The notes below the pieces were generated by a model. The model was not told where the DNA came from. It ran no database searches and saw only the letters and a list, made by a program, of their open reading frames with translations. The position numbers were made by a program, and so were the translations under genes. Positions 11,653 through 24,210 of a stretch of 64,000 nucleotides of DNA are shown here, piece after piece. Source of the stretch: Cryptomeria japonica (taxonomy: Eukaryota > Streptophyta > Pinopsida > Cupressales > Cupressaceae). The stretch lies in contig NC_081406.1 in the NCBI RefSeq assembly GCF_030272615.1, forward strand, positions 474,218,900 through 474,282,899, in the 5' to 3' direction. Each line of letters begins with the position of its first letter. Position 1 is the stretch's first letter.

Positions 11653-12793
11653 TGTTAGGCCCAATATGGAAAGCAAATATACTACGAGGGGAGGGGTGAA
11701 TCAGTACTCCAAAACTTTTCTTCAATAATAACTTTACTATTATGCATAAACATAATAGTGCAGTAACATAAAATAAAGTTAAAACAAATAGATAACAATC
11801 ATACATGATTCACTCCATAACACATATATTTTGGTTACGTAGAAATTCTTGGTTAGAGAGAAAAACTGCGGTGGGGATGGCACCCACAACTTCACTACTG
11901 CAATAATAAAGAGTGCTCGGTTAGAGCTACATTTTAGCTATTTTTGATAGCTTACCCTATTAGGAGTAACAAGATCTGTTAGATCTACCTTGCTAAAGGA
12001 TTTTACAACATTTAATCTGAATGTTGCACCTGGTTAGAGGATTTACAATTTATAGACTTGATTATAGTCTTTTACCCTGTTAAAGGTTTCTATTACAACT
12101 TCACAATATTACAATAAAATCATTACAAATATCTGCGACTTTACATCTGAAATGTTATAGCAGATTCTATGTGCTCAGAATAGATTACCTTGTTTACAGC
12201 ATACCTCGGTAACCCATATAGTAACTCAGTAAACCCTTCTGTTTACTTTGTTCTTCGACTGTTCTCTGAAAACCTTCTCGGTGACCTCTGTGTCTCTGTA
12301 ACAGTCTTCTTACACTCATGCATATACCCTTAACTCATGCTGTATAAATAGATCTCTTAAGACGGTGATCCAATTCATTGCTTCAATCTTACAAACAAGA
12401 TTCCTCGAATGAGTACCTATACAAAATATTTAATTGGTTAGATTGATCTCAAAATCATACACAATCTTCTAGTGCAATTTCCAATGTAATAACGGTTAGA
12501 TGTGCCTCAATCTTGTAACACGTTTTCATATGCATGTCCAGGTTCAATGTATCTGGTAATATGTTTCACTCGGTGTATATCAACTCGGTGTGTTGTCTTT
12601 GCTGCTCGGTAGACATAAAAAGATACTCAGTAAACAGCTCGGTGTATACTGCATTCTGTGACTACTTTCCTCTGTAACCGACTAGACTGTGCATACCGAC
12701 TTCTCTATGTATACCGACTGCATGATTCGGTAGTGTTAACCGACTAGAGTATATAGTATGACTTTGAATATGGCAACTTGATAAGTAGTAACA
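11653..12793 (-). repeat. E1 3' LTR
   Basis: 1,141 bp. It begins TGTTAGGCCCAATATGG and ends AGTAGTAACA as read on plus. It pairs with 20837-21961 at high identity, with small indels and scattered substitutions. Many TCGGT/ACCGA words recur in the U3 part, at about 12540-12750. Confidence 0.93.
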
Positions 12794-12806
12794 ATCTCCC
12801 CTTTTG
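12794..12806 (-). promoter_or_regulatory. E1 polypurine tract
   Basis: On the minus strand, CAAAAGGGGAGAT abuts the 3' LTR start (TGTTACTACTT). This is the plus-strand DNA priming site used in LTR-element replication. E2 has the same sequence. Confidence 0.85.
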
Positions 12807-13199
12807 ACATTAGTTGAGATGTTTGACAAAAACTACTTTCAAAGTCATAACTGAAAAATCTATATACTTTGCAAAATGACTATACTTGATAGTATATACA
12901 ATAGTCAATGAAATAGTATATTCAGATATATTCCCCTTATCATTATACTGTACATAACTTTGATTTTGCATGCTTGGTTCTATGCTTGTGTGCTTTACTT
13001 ACTGTCCTTGGATACTCTGCATACGCTGCTCGGTATACTCCCCCTGTATACAATACTCCGAATACTATATCAAAACTGTATCACTCCCCAAATATATTGT
13101 ATCACACTCAAGACTATCATATTACTCCACAAATATAGTATCACTCCCCCTTTTTGACAAACATCAAAAAATTAATTTCCATCTGGGGGTGGTAACTGG
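12807..13199 (-). other. E1 3' untranslated region with second purine tract
   Basis: Non-coding stretch between the end of ORF2 and the LTR. On the minus strand it contains a second tract, GTCAAAAAGGGGGAGT (13158-13143), and several GGGGAGTGATA-like repeats. These match the E2 segment at 31912-32310. Confidence 0.7.
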
Positions 13200-16100
13200 T
13201 CAAAAATAGATTTATACTTTGTCCGGGCGTCGGTGAGTGCGACAGAGAGTGCATCTTTTACACTTTCCATTAAAGAATTTTGTGCTTGAATATCAGCCAA
13301 TAGTGATATTAAGCCATCAAGAGTGCTTCCTTCTTATGTAGTAGATAGGCGTGTGGCTCAGTTAATCTATTCTTGAACTGATGAAAGATGAGGAAGGAAT
13401 AATGTTTGGAGTGTCATTATATCCATCCTGATCATGTGTTCTTCATTTCTTAGTTCCAATTGTTGAGCCATGAGCTATTGAAGCTTGGTATAAAAATTTT
13501 TGAACTGAATTGGGCTCTGTGGTCAACTTATTTGAGAGATCAGTGATCTCTTTCTCAATTGCATCAGTTTTATTCTTGATATCTTTAATGAATATAGAAA
13601 ATGTACAGAGTTTCTGAAATAAATAAAGAATGTGCTTGAGTTGAGGGGACAACTCAGCAATGAATTTGACAAGTTTGACTTTGCCAATAGCTAGAGCTTT
13701 CTGTACCTCTTCTATCATTTTTGTAGTAAGCTCCTTGTTTTTTAGCTTGCTCAAATACTCAGATGCATCAACTCCGGATGTTTCTATTTGATTAAGGAGT
13801 TCATCTAGTTGAATATGGATGGCTGCATCGGTTGACACTGTAGCTGTAGGTAGCATATCTGATAGCAGTGTCTTCACCTTCTGAAGTACTTTATTCTTCT
13901 TTTGTATGGCCATCTATTTTTCTTGTTCGGCCTTTGCTTTGCATAGTTCACCAAAATCAATGAGTGCTTGCCCCTTTAATTTTGATATATCCACATTGGG
14001 CAACACTATCGGTTTAGATAAATCAACTTTGAAACTATGCTTTTTCACCTTCTTCTCTTTACCTTTGGTCGGTTGGACCAAGACAATAGCTTGAGAGGCT
14101 TGCCGACCCTCGATAGGTTGCTCGGTAGAGGCAACACTTTGGTCAGTTCCTGTAGCACCTGTGGTGTCTTTTAGTGTCTCAGTACTGGGTGTCTCAGCTG
14201 CTACATTTTCAGTCCTCGAAGGTGCTTGAGAGGTCTGTTCTAGAGTAGTATCCTCTCCTATTGTAGACTTGTGACCTTCGGTGCCTTGTGCTGTATCTTG
14301 AGGAGCTTCGGTAGAGACAGGTTGAGTGATCGGTGGATAAGGCTGAACTTGTTCTAAAATGGATTCACTAGATACAAGTTTTGCATATGTAGTGCCTTCT
14401 ATCATTTCCTGCTCTTGTTCCTCTATATCCATGACATCTTCATCAATTTGAATAGTGTCAGCTGGGTCTTGCTCCGTAGCATCAGGACCTTGCTCGGTGA
14501 CATCAGATCATGCTCGGTGACATCAATGATTTCAACTATAGATTGTTCACCGACATCTTTGATTTTGAAGATTTCTTGCCATTTTGCTTTTGTCTCATTC
14601 TCTACGTCAATATATAGCCCATTCATCAGTTTTAAGGCTCTTTGTTTGACAAGAAATTTTGAATTGTAGGTTGTCAAATGTTCCTTTATTTCTGCTACTG
14701 ACATATCAGGAAATAGATGGACTAGACTTCTTTCTCTGATTTGTTTCTCTAAGTCCATTGCATATTTCCACCTGTTATCAATATGCAAGTAAAGTTCATT
14801 TGGAAGTGACTTTACCAGTTCCAATGGAGCTAGCCAAAACTTTAGAAGTGTGCAAATGACAACTTCTTCAATTTGTCTCTTCTCATCATTATTTCTAGTT
14901 TCATACTTGACATATCTAAATGAACCAAATCCACCATATTCTTTTAGATTGGCATAGAAGTTTTCAACACTATGTATATTTACCTTCTTGCTCTTGACAA
15001 TCTGGAATTTGTTTGCATCTTCGGATTCTGTATCACTAGACTCTTTTGCCAAAATGAGTGTCTGAGTAGTTTCTTGTATGTCTTTGTTACATTGGGAGCA
15101 GTAACACTCTTTTGTTTCTTACTTGGTGATGCAACTGATGCTCTAGTGTTAGGTCTCTTTGTTGGAGGAGTTGGTAGGGCCTTTGAAGTGTCTTGTTTCT
15201 TTCTTTTTAACACTTTACCCTTAGGCAATTCGGTGCTCAGTGTTATGGCTGCCTCTTGAGCTTCTGATTCCTCTTTGGTGATGGCAAGAGTGCCTTTGGT
15301 AGGTGTGGAGGAAGAATCTTCTCTGAATTTCTCCGTTAAAACTTTTATCATCTTTGTTGCTTTCCTTGTAGCTTTGGGTACTACAATGCTCATTTTTACT
15401 TTTCCCTTCACTTCTTCATAGGTTCCATACCTCAGCTTGGTAGCATGCCTTGGTAATGTAAGAAATGCATCAATTTGCTATTGTGTGATGTCAAAGTCAA
15501 TCTCGTAACCCATAGGTGGCAAAGATTGAGTTCTTGGTTCCACAACATTCACATAACAATAGTCCGTGTCTACCTCAAAGCATATGTCATCTTTATATTT
15601 CTCCACTAGCTGGGGTGGAATCTGGTACCTGTTGTGTATTTTCTCTTGAAATTTACTAAAGTAATCATCCATTATATCATTGAAATTATCACCTAGTTTC
15701 TTGATAAAGTCATTAATCTGATGGGTGATTGGTCGGTGTAACTCCCAAACTACTTTACCGACTAATGGAAGGAATTTTTCAAAGTAGAAAAACACACATA
15801 CAAGAAGTGAACCAAACTTCAGTGTATTTGCCGAGTTGTTCTTCTTCGACTTCCTTATTGTGTTCAGATTCTCAAACAGGTTCTTCAGTAACACTTCACA
15901 TAAGTCAACTTTCATTCCCTTTTTCACAATTTTATAAGCTATGTCAACTGCTGCACAGGGTACACTGTTTTCCCTTGCTGATTGGAAGAAATAGTAACTG
16001 ATTACTCTAATGGCAAACTTAAGCTCTACATTAGTGACATTGTTCAGTTTCAGTCCTCTGTAATCAGATTCAACTCTGGTTAAACTGATCAATTCCTTCT

Positions 16101-18872
16101 GTGATATCATCTTTTGAGCTTGTGCATGATCATAGATAGGATAATCGGTGTTCACATGAATGATTTCCTTGGTGATTTTAAATGGTTTCTCTTATAGCCA
16201 CATGAAATCATCATGAACTCTACTCAAAACAAATTTGACCCATTGAGGCTTGAACACACGAGGGTAGGTGATAGGGAGGCAGTGCAAGTGGAATGCTCAA
16301 GTGACTTATATGTTCACTAAGTATAGGACCTTACTATTTTCAAGGAATTGTTGCTGTAATCAAAGTGCAAAGGTTCATAGACCATCTCAAACTTCCTCTT
16401 GTTTCACCTCCCTAAGTCAAGACCTCTTGTATGCTGAAAGGCTTCAACCCCATAACCACTCTGGCTTGCTAAAACTATGTTCTTGGGGTTTGTCCCACAA
16501 AAGGTGTCAAATTCATGTGAGGACAACTTGTTTCAACTGGCATTGATGTCTTTTGTGCTTTTCATTCACCATTTGTGTACCCGATTTGACCAAAATTCAA
16601 TTTTATGGCCTAAAAGGCTACAAGCAATTAGCCCTCCTTTTGGGGTTTTGTGCTCACCCTGTTCAAGCAATGGACTTCCAGACCGAAAGGTTTATATTTT
16701 TGGATACCCTTTTGGGAGTTCTTGAAGATTCATCAAGTTTGGGGGTCCCTAAGTCCTTCTCCATGACTGTCCCAAAAATGGGCATAAAAGGAGGGTTTTG
16801 GAAGGGTTTGTTGGCAAAAACCACATTCCAAGCTTGGGAACCTCAAAATGACTCAAAGACACCTATTCCTACCTCGCTATTGGCTAACAAGTCTTTAAAC
16901 AACAGGTTTAAACCTCACAAAGTGAAAAACAAGATTTTCATGATATGCACCAAAAAGGAAAATTCAACATTTGACAATTTTTCACTTTTGCCTTCTACAA
17001 GCACTTTTGTTTTGCAAAATACCAATTACAACTGAAGCATATGAACATAACCAACATTAAAGACAAGAAGGAATCCAATTTTCCCTGCACAAAGGCAATA
17101 GGCAATTACAAATAGTAAATAGTTCACTGTCAAGTAAATGGGACTGCACTTTTCCTCTTTTCACTGTTTTTCCATTTTGGACCTGCACTTTGCAATGTTA
17201 GAACCCCTTTTCACGGTCCGCTTTTGTGTTTTCTTAAAAAAACTCTACCTTTTTATGTTTAGTGTCCTTCATACCTGCAAATTTCAAAAGGGAGATTACA
17301 TTTACAATCCTTAAACAGTGTAAGAATCAGTCCTAGATGATTGTGGCAGCCTGCTGGGCGTTTAACATTTTGCCTAAAGAGATCATTGTTTGATCTTGGC
17401 ATTTACAATACCCATGGGTAGGGCTTTCACCTCTCCTTGTTATTTTTTTCAAACAAACAAAGTATTGACAAGGTCTTCACACACCAATAAATGGTGGAGA
17501 GCAAAATAAAGGAAGGAAAAACTACTACCAAATAGTGACTCACTGTTTTGGATTACAATTCTTAAAACTGAAACATATAACCTTCCTTTTCTAGGCTTAG
17601 TAAGTCTCTTTGCTTGCATATATCACTTGGACAACAAACAGGTCCATTCATCAAAAGAATGCAATTGCTATGGAAGAGCAAAGCATTAAAATTTATTCAA
17701 GACTCTAGCCAAATGGCACACTTGCCTAGGGCTTAATGGCCATAAAAACTCCTTGTACCTGCACTCTTGAAACCCAAACTCATATTTACATACTTTAAAA
17801 ATTGACCAACTGGTTCTTGAGAAGCCATGAACACTTTAGGACTCCAAGAAACCAAGTTGGTCAAGCATTTTGCCCAAATTCCTAGACTGGGCAGTGAAAC
17901 TGTCAAAACCAAATATTTTTGCACAAAACTCAAAACTTGATGAAATCAAATGCCACCAAAGGGAAAAGTTTAGGAAAACATGTTAGAATCAGAAAATACA
18001 AGAACAGTACGGACAAGTATAGCAGGTGTACGGACTGCTGTTCACATGGAGCCAAAAACTAGAGAAAACCAAGTAAAAACTAGTGCAAGTTTGCAAAAAT
18101 TCTCATAACTTTGAATGATCAACCCTTACAAAAGTTAAAACAGGAGTTTAAATACCTCTCCAAGTTGGTTAACCTCCTGTATGGACAAGTACATTTCCAA
18201 AGGCACTTAATTTTGACATTTTGATGCCTAAATGACAACTTTTGGTGCCTAGAAAATGCAAGATTGACCTCCAAAACTAACCATCATCTAAAAACACTTC
18301 TTATACCTTAAACCCAAACATAAAACATGTCTAAAACCTTTCAAAAACAAAAACACACTAAAAACTCACTTTTTACAACATTTTGCCAGGCAACACCAAA
18401 ACTGGCAATTTTGAGCAAAAGTTGAAAACAGGAAACCAAAACCACACAATGAGTTCAAAACTCATCCAAACAACCTAGAACAAATTCAAAAAGCATGCTA
18501 AAAAACTTTCCAACTTAAAATAACACAAATCAAACCTGAGATGAAAAAGAAGCTGAGAATGAGCTAGGTGCTCCACCACCAGTAGGTTAGGGCTTCAATC
18601 AATCCTTTGATTTTGATGTGTTCATACTTGTTGTTTAATACACCATCTGTACATAGTTCATCATAGGTGTCTCTTATTTCAACATGACCGAGTTCTTCAA
18701 CATGGCATTTGGTGAAGAATCTCACATCTTCAACTAACAAGACTCGATCCGAGATGAGTGAAAAGGCGGTTTTGTCATCCGGTTCAGAGGTGACTTTAGG
18801 AGTCAAAGAGTATTTCAACGAGGGCTTCTCTACATTCTTGACAATAATGGGATCTTGGATCTTGGGTGCCAT
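13200..18872 (-). pseudogene. E1 ORF2, unknown retroelement protein, interrupted
   Basis: The start is ATG at 18872-18870 (MAPKIQDP), matching E2's MVPKIQDP. The frame runs to 18587, is interrupted by the solo LTR 16269-18581, and resumes in phase (18872 minus the 2,318-bp insert keeps the frame). Surviving blocks are 16155-15478 (the ITKE...PIYDHA domain and FYFEKF), 15411-14980 (basic KVLKRKKQD linker), 15052-14423 (second conserved block, after a frameshift), 14432-13914 (T/E/P-rich linker) and 13913-13443 (helical C-terminus). Breaks include stops near 16194, 15478 and 13914, and a frameshift near 15000. The domain plan equals E2 ORF2. Function is unknown and I see no protease, integrase or RT motif. 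Confidence 0.72.
16269..18581 (-). mobile_element. Solo LTR of a chromovirus, inside E1 ORF2
   Basis: 2,313 bp starting TGATAGGGAG and ending CCACCACCA on plus, so TG...CA. It is flanked by the 5-bp duplication GTAGG at 16264-16268 and 18582-18586. E2 lacks it at the matching place, which gives an empty site. Its left end (TGATAGGGAG) and right end (GGTG...CTCCACCACCA) resemble those of the LTR at 40977-42573 (TGATAGGGAG ... GGTGCTCCTGCACCA), which is linked to chromovirus integrase and chromodomain. A single LTR with intact target repeats is the product of LTR-LTR recombination. Open frames inside (16268-17035) are LTR shadows. Confidence 0.83.
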
Positions 18873-19421
18873 TGAAGATTTCAAGTAAGAACTTAATAGA
18901 CTATCCTTAGGGTTTGACGGTTTACAAATGGCAGAGACTTCACACTCAACAGATAATAACAATTTGATAAGATCGGTAAACCAGCTTAACAATGCGATGA
19001 GATTTGATGTAAATACCTTGGATTTGCTCTGAATGAGGTTTGATCGCCTTGATTCGCTCTGCTCTGCTATTTTGAAAACTTGGAAAGTGTAAATGATCGC
19101 GAAAATACTTTTAAGTACACAAAATACCTTATCGGGCTCCGTGCGTGTTAGGTCAAAAACATTAAATGCACTCAGTTCACCTTTAACCGATTTACTCTCA
19201 TTTTTTTTGTTTTGACCGAGTAACCAAATTTCGTTCATTTACTGACTTGACAGGCTTCTTGTATTCACCAACTTGACAGGTTTCCTGTAAAGTACTTTTG
19301 ATAGAATTTCAAACTTACTAATGCATCTTAACTATGTAGATTTTGAATTTAGTACATAATAGAATAGGAACTGTTATGATTTTAACCTTCAGAGAATGTA
19401 GTCCCTTCATACCTTTTCTGA
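18873..19421 (-). other. E1 gag-ORF2 spacer, conserved in E2
   Basis: 549 bp between the gag stop and the ORF2 start. The equivalent E2 spacer (28009-28560) is 552 bp and clearly homologous. It includes the GC-rich patch around CGCACGGAGCCCGATAAGG, which stands out from the AT-rich background. No coding frame is evident. It may carry a splice site, a second promoter or a ribosome-entry signal for ORF2, but sequence alone does not decide. Confidence 0.55.
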
Positions 19422-20774
19422 TTAATTTGGAATAGGTGCACCTAACTCAGTAGGTAAGGTGCTTTCTTCATTTGACATAATTTCCTTCTTTTTCCAAATC
19501 ATCTTTAATTTCTCTTTTATTTCTTCAGTGTCTCCTCTAGGTTGATCTCTGCAACCTCCAGCTAAATGTCCAACTTTGTGACAATGAAAAAAAGCCATAC
19601 CAGGATTTATCCATGATCTTCGGTTGTTCATTCCAAACCTTATAAAATAGTTGGCACTAATATGTCCATATCTTCCACAACATTTGCACCATATCCTTGT
19701 ATTGTAATCCCATGGTACTGCCGCATATTGTCGGTAAGGATCTGTGTGAGTTTGGTAACCTCTAGTGTTTGCTCAGTGTGCAGACCACATGTAGTTCTTT
19801 TGCTTAAGCCAACACTTCTCGGTACTATGTCCATATCTATTGCAGTTTCTACAAAACCCTTTGAATTTTGCCTTCTAATAATTGTTAACAGATTTTGTCC
19901 TACATTGATTAGATGTGTGACCATATTTATTGCAATTGTAACAATAACCATTGGACTTAGTGACATTCAGTTGCTTACCTTTTCTGTTTTGGCACATGTT
20001 GGCAGTATGACCTTGATTTCCACAGTAGTAGCAAATATGCTTCTTTCTTTTGATGTTATTCCTGTTTCCAGCTTGCTTTGATGATTCTCCTCTCTCAGTA
20101 GTATGAATTCCTTTCTCGGTAGAGTCTTTTCCTTTGTAACCGAGTCCTACATCTCTATTGGGTCTTCTTGTATTTAGTTTCTCATCCAACATCTTTGATG
20201 CTTCATAACTCTTCTTCAGTGTTTCTTTGGATTTCTTCTCTGTTTCAAGTTCATCGGTCAACCTTAATACTTCAAGTTTCAATGCTTGGTTCTCATCATT
20301 CTTTAGAATTGCTTCATGATGTGCATAACCTAGTTGATCTGTCATATTTTGTTGAATCCCAGTCAACCTTATGATTTCATGATTTTTATCAGATACTAAA
20401 ACTTCAAGTTGTTGTTTCTCTCTTTCTAGATCTCTTGTTTTATCCTCAGCTGTCCTTAATGCATCTAGATTTTCAGTCATTTGTATGTTGAAATGTTCAT
20501 GTTCTCTTTTCATTGCTTTTAGTTGATCAACCAATGCCTTGTTCTTTTCTTTCAATACTCCAATAATTTCTTCAGTCTCTTCAGATATACTGTTCTCAAA
20601 TGATGTCTCAATTTGTTCCACTAACTCTTGAGAGTCCTGCAAATCATTAGATAATCTTCTTCTTACTTTCAGAGATTTTTGCATTTGCCTTTGCATGTCT
20701 ATAATCACTTGATTAGCATGATCCAGCTCTTCTTGCAGATACACAATCCTCCGAGATTGTTTGTAGCCTTCCAT
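19422..20774 (-). pseudogene. E1 gag: coiled coil plus five CCHC knuckles, broken
   Basis: Gag packages element RNA into particles. I start it at MEGYKQSRR (20774) because the upstream open frame merely reads through the primer site into the LTR. Length is 451 codons, identical to E2. Residues about 10-210 form a long coiled coil (YLQEELDHANQVI, ...EKEKQQLEVLV-like). Five zinc knuckles follow from about residue 248: CYYCGNQGHTANMC, CYNCNKYGHTSNQC, CRNCNRYGHSTEKC, CKCCGRYGHISANY and FFHCHKVGHLAGGC. The last two each lost one cysteine. Stops at 19877-19875 (Gln codon in E2) and 19775-19773 (CGA in E2) make it a pseudogene. It ends ...GAPIPN, as in E2. Confidence 0.85.
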
Positions 20775-20821
20775 TGATAAGATCTTTCTCTTTAGGTAGT
20801 TAAACCCTTTTCCAATATTCA

Positions 20822-20834
20822 AGCTCTGATACCA
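20822..20834 (-). promoter_or_regulatory. E1 primer-binding site (tRNA-iMet)
   Basis: On the minus strand TGGTATCAGAGCT lies 2 bp inside the 5' LTR end. It matches the complement of the plant initiator tRNA-Met 3' end (TGGTATCAGAGC), the usual primer of Ty1/copia elements. Confidence 0.88.
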
Positions 20835-20836
20835 AT

Positions 20837-21961
20837 TGTTAGGCCCAATATGGAAAGCTAATATACTGAGAGGGGAGGGGTGAATCAGTACTCCAAAACT
20901 TTTCTTCAATAATAACTTTACTGTTATGCATAAACATAATAGTGCAGTAACATAAAATAAAGTTAAAACAAATAGATAACAGTCATACATGATTCACTCC
21001 ATAACACATATATTTTGGTTACGCAGAAACTCTTGGTTAGAGAGAAAAACTGCAGTGGGGATGGCACCCACAACTTCACTACTACAATAATAAAGAGTGC
21101 TCAGTTAGAGCTACATTTTAGCTATTTCTGATAGCTTACCCTGTTAGGAGTAACAAGATCTGTTAGATCTACCTTGCTAAAGGATTTTACAACATTTAAT
21201 CTGAATGCTGCACCTGGTTAGAGGCTTTACAATTTATAGACTTGATTAGAGTCTTTTACCCTGTTAAAGGTTTCTCAACTTCACAATATTACAATAAAAT
21301 CATTACAAATATCTGCAACTTTACATCTGGAATGTTATAGTAGATTCTATGTGCTCAGAATAGATTACCTTGTTTATAGCATACCTTGGTAACCCATATA
21401 GTAACTCGGTAAACCCTTCTATTTACTCTGTTCTTCAACTTTTCTCTGAAAACCTTCTCGGTGACCTTTGTGTCTCTGTAACAGTCTTCTTACACTCATG
21501 TATATAGCCTTAACTCATGCTGTATAAATAGATCTCTTAAGATGGTGATCCAATTCATTGCTTCGAATGAGTAACTATACAAAATATTTCATTGGTTAGA
21601 TTGATCTCAAAATCATACACAATCTTCTAGTGCAATTTCCAATGTAATAACGGTTAGATGTGCCTCAATCTTGTAACACATTTTCATATGCATGTCCAGG
21701 TTCAATGTATCTGGTAACACATTTCACTCGGTGTATATCAACTCGGTGTGTCATCTTTGCTGCTCGGTAGACATAAAAAGATACTCGGTAAACAACTTGG
21801 TGTATACTGCGTTCTGTGACTGCTTTCCTCTGTAACCGACTAGACTGTGCATACCGACTTCTCTGTGTATACCGACTGCATTATTTGGTAGTGTTAACCG
21901 ACTAGAGTATATAGTATGACTTTGAATATAAAAACTAATGGCAACTTGATAAGTAGTAACA
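20837..21961 (-). repeat. E1 5' LTR
   Basis: 1,125 bp, TG...CA, partner of 11653-12793. A TATTTATA-type TATA element lies on the element strand near 21530. Upstream, U3 has repeated ACCGAG-type words. Confidence 0.93.
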
Positions 21962-21966
21962 AGGAT

Positions 21967-24210
21967 ACAATGGAGATTCATTTTACAGATGCTAGCTAGT
22001 TTGGGCTTTCCAAATTCCTTCGGCAGAATTGTCCAGACCCTATTTAGTGATGCTAATGCAGTAGTGGAAGTGAACGGACTAAAATCTGACAACATCTCGC
22101 TTTCTAGATCAATTAGATAGGGGTATCCTCTTGCCCCGACCCTGTTTGTCCTGGCTGCAGATGCTATGCACTACATATTAAAGGACTGCAACTTATCCTC
22201 TAAGGTAAAAGGAATCGCACTCCCTACTAAAGAAGAAATCAGGAATATACAGTTTGCAGATGATACAACTATCCTATTCTCCCTAGAAGAGGAGAACTTA
22301 ACACATCTTCTTCACAATATCAAGATATTCTGCAAAGCATCAGGTAGTAGAATTGCCCTCCATAAATCTACCCTGCTAGGCTGGACTGATGAATCTCCTA
22401 ATTGGTTATCTAAGTTTGACCTAAGGTGGGGAGGACCAAATACCATCATTAGATATCTGGGAATCCCCTTCTTAGTCTCTCCAAATTTGAAAGAAATGTG
22501 GGAATGGTTCAGAAACAAGGTAGATAAGAAACTCTCTAAATGGAACCGAAACTTCATTTCCTTAGCAGGTAGGTTCCAAGTTTGCTAGAAGCTACTCTCT
22601 TCATATAACATATACTGCTCCTCAGCCTGGTTATTCACCAACTATCAGTTCAATTACATTCAAAAGAAAATCAGGAATTTCCTCTGGTCAGATGGAAAAG
22701 GAAAAAAGAAGCAACATGCTGTTAAATGGGATTGGTGTACTAGATCTAAGTTGCAAGGAGGCATGAGCCTCAAAGACCTTAAACTTAAAGGCATTGCTCT
22801 AGCTTCCAAATGGATTTGTAAATCCATTGAAGGCAATGAACCCTAGAAATTCCTTGTTAGGAACAATATACAATGCTTAACTCCAAAATCAGCAAAAAAA
22901 TGGAAGAACCTACCCATGTGTGATCTGATTGTGGGGAATTTTGAGGTCTCCCCCTTGGGATCAGAAGTCTTCTAGTCTATATGGAAAGCCCGAAATCTTG
23001 TTAGACAATACATTAGCAATAATGACATAATTGATAAGAAAGGTTCTCTCAATGTGAAAAGGTGTATATGGTGGAATACTTTGCACAACGAGAAATAGTT
23101 ATCATATCTTCAAGGATGCTCTGCCCTGAAATGGCATAACCAGGGACTGGTCACATTTGAGCACATTCTAGAAAATGGCACTCTATCTTCCTGGGAATCT
23201 CTCAGCTCTAGATTCAACCTCCCCCTATCCCAGGCTAGAACCTATTCCATCCTCAACTCTGCTCTTGCCCCCATCCTCCCTGCTTCCCCCGCTCCTCCCC
23301 ACCTCCCTTAGCCTCCCTCTGCTAGATAGATGGATCCCCCTTGCTACTAACCAAAGCTAAAATGATATACTCTTCCCTTTCCAACTCTAGGGACATCCTT
23401 GATCACCTTAATTGCGCCTGGAACCTGTCATGGGACCCTAAAAGATGGCATTTTACCCTATCAAGATTCTGGTCCTACCCGATCGAGCCTAAAAAGAAAT
23501 TCTTTGCCTGGAGACTCATTCTTCATAAACTGCCTCTGAAAGACATCAACGAAGACCCCCTTCTGTGTAAACTTTGTCGTATCCCTGAATCTGTTTATCA
23601 CATTTTTTTTGGCTGTCATTTTGCTATAGAAGTATGGAATCTGTTTGGTATCTCATTTAATAGCAATTGTTTTACTGTTGAAGAGATGATATTTGGTTAT
23701 ATTAGAGGTGGCAAGAAACATGCTAATCTATTCTGGTATGCTCTCTCTTTGGAAATGTGGATCATCTGGAAATTTAGGAATTTTGATGTGTTTAATGGTA
23801 AGAGTAGGAACCTCACTGAGTCTCTTAGGAGACTCATCCGATACCTTGTTGCTATGCAGGTCACAACCGTTCTAAGACTGGAGGTGGACAAATTTGACAG
23901 GTGGTTAAAGAATGGATCTACTCTAGTTTTCATAAGAGAACTCTCGCATGGATTCACTTGGGATCGCATGGGAAGCAATAAGACTCACTTTGAGCAAGGG
24001 CTGATGAGGTTCATGCAAGAGATGGAGGCATGACAACAGAGAGAAGACTTCATTGAGATGGAGCTGGAAGGAATGCCCTCCCACCCCTACAGAGATCAGT
24101 TCGTTGATGGAAATGTGCTGGTCTGGAGCGATGGAGAACTAGGTTGGACTACTTGGCTCCCCCCTATGGGTGACAACAACGACCCTGGTTCCTCCTTTGT
24201 GTTCAATTAG
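21967..24210 (+). pseudogene. LINE ORF2 3' part: RT catalytic core and zf-RVT
   Basis: Continues the frame cut at 11652. It holds GYPLAPTLFVLAADAM, FADDTTIL (catalytic Asp-Asp, about 22255-22280) and the thumb region (RYLGIPFLV). A stop is at 22586-22588 and further stops lie between 22840 and 23330. The C-terminal zinc-binding region (zf-RVT) is clear from about 23490 to 23640: FAWRLILHKLPLK, then CKLC and HIFFGC with the right spacing. A TGA at 24031-24033 interrupts the last part, which continues in phase to TAG at 24208-24210. No RNase H domain is visible. Confidence 0.85.

Larger units (their letters stand above)
11653..21961 (-). mobile_element. E1: pol-less LTR retrotransposon (two-ORF family), minus strand
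   Basis: An LTR element of 10.3 kb (8.0 kb without the solo LTR at 16269-18581), inserted in the LINE with target duplication AGGAT (11648-11652, 21962-21966). Both LTRs read TGTT...AACA on the element strand. Beside the 5' LTR (20837-21961) is a primer site matching tRNA-iMet. Beside the 3' LTR (11653-12793) is the polypurine tract AAAAGGGGAGAT. Inside are only gag (20774-19422) and a long ORF2 (18872-about 13200). I find no DTG/DSG protease, integrase, RT YxDD or RNase H signature in any frame of the internal region. By architecture it is a non-autonomous element that depends on a helper, probably a Ty1/copia type judging from the tRNA-iMet primer site. Confidence 0.88.

Noticed and set aside
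16268-17035. Genes inside 16268-17035
   Set aside because: These frames lie in a solo LTR with TG...CA ends and a 5-bp target repeat, and they match no protein family.
16269-18581. Intron of ORF2 in E1
   Set aside because: The segment has TG...CA LTR ends and a target duplication and is absent from E2, so it is an insertion. The ends are not GT...AG in the ORF2 direction.
19662-20374. Plus-strand open frames opposite E1 gag
   Set aside because: They are V/S/C-rich shadows of the gag coding strand. The same shadows appear opposite E2 gag at 27056-27768.
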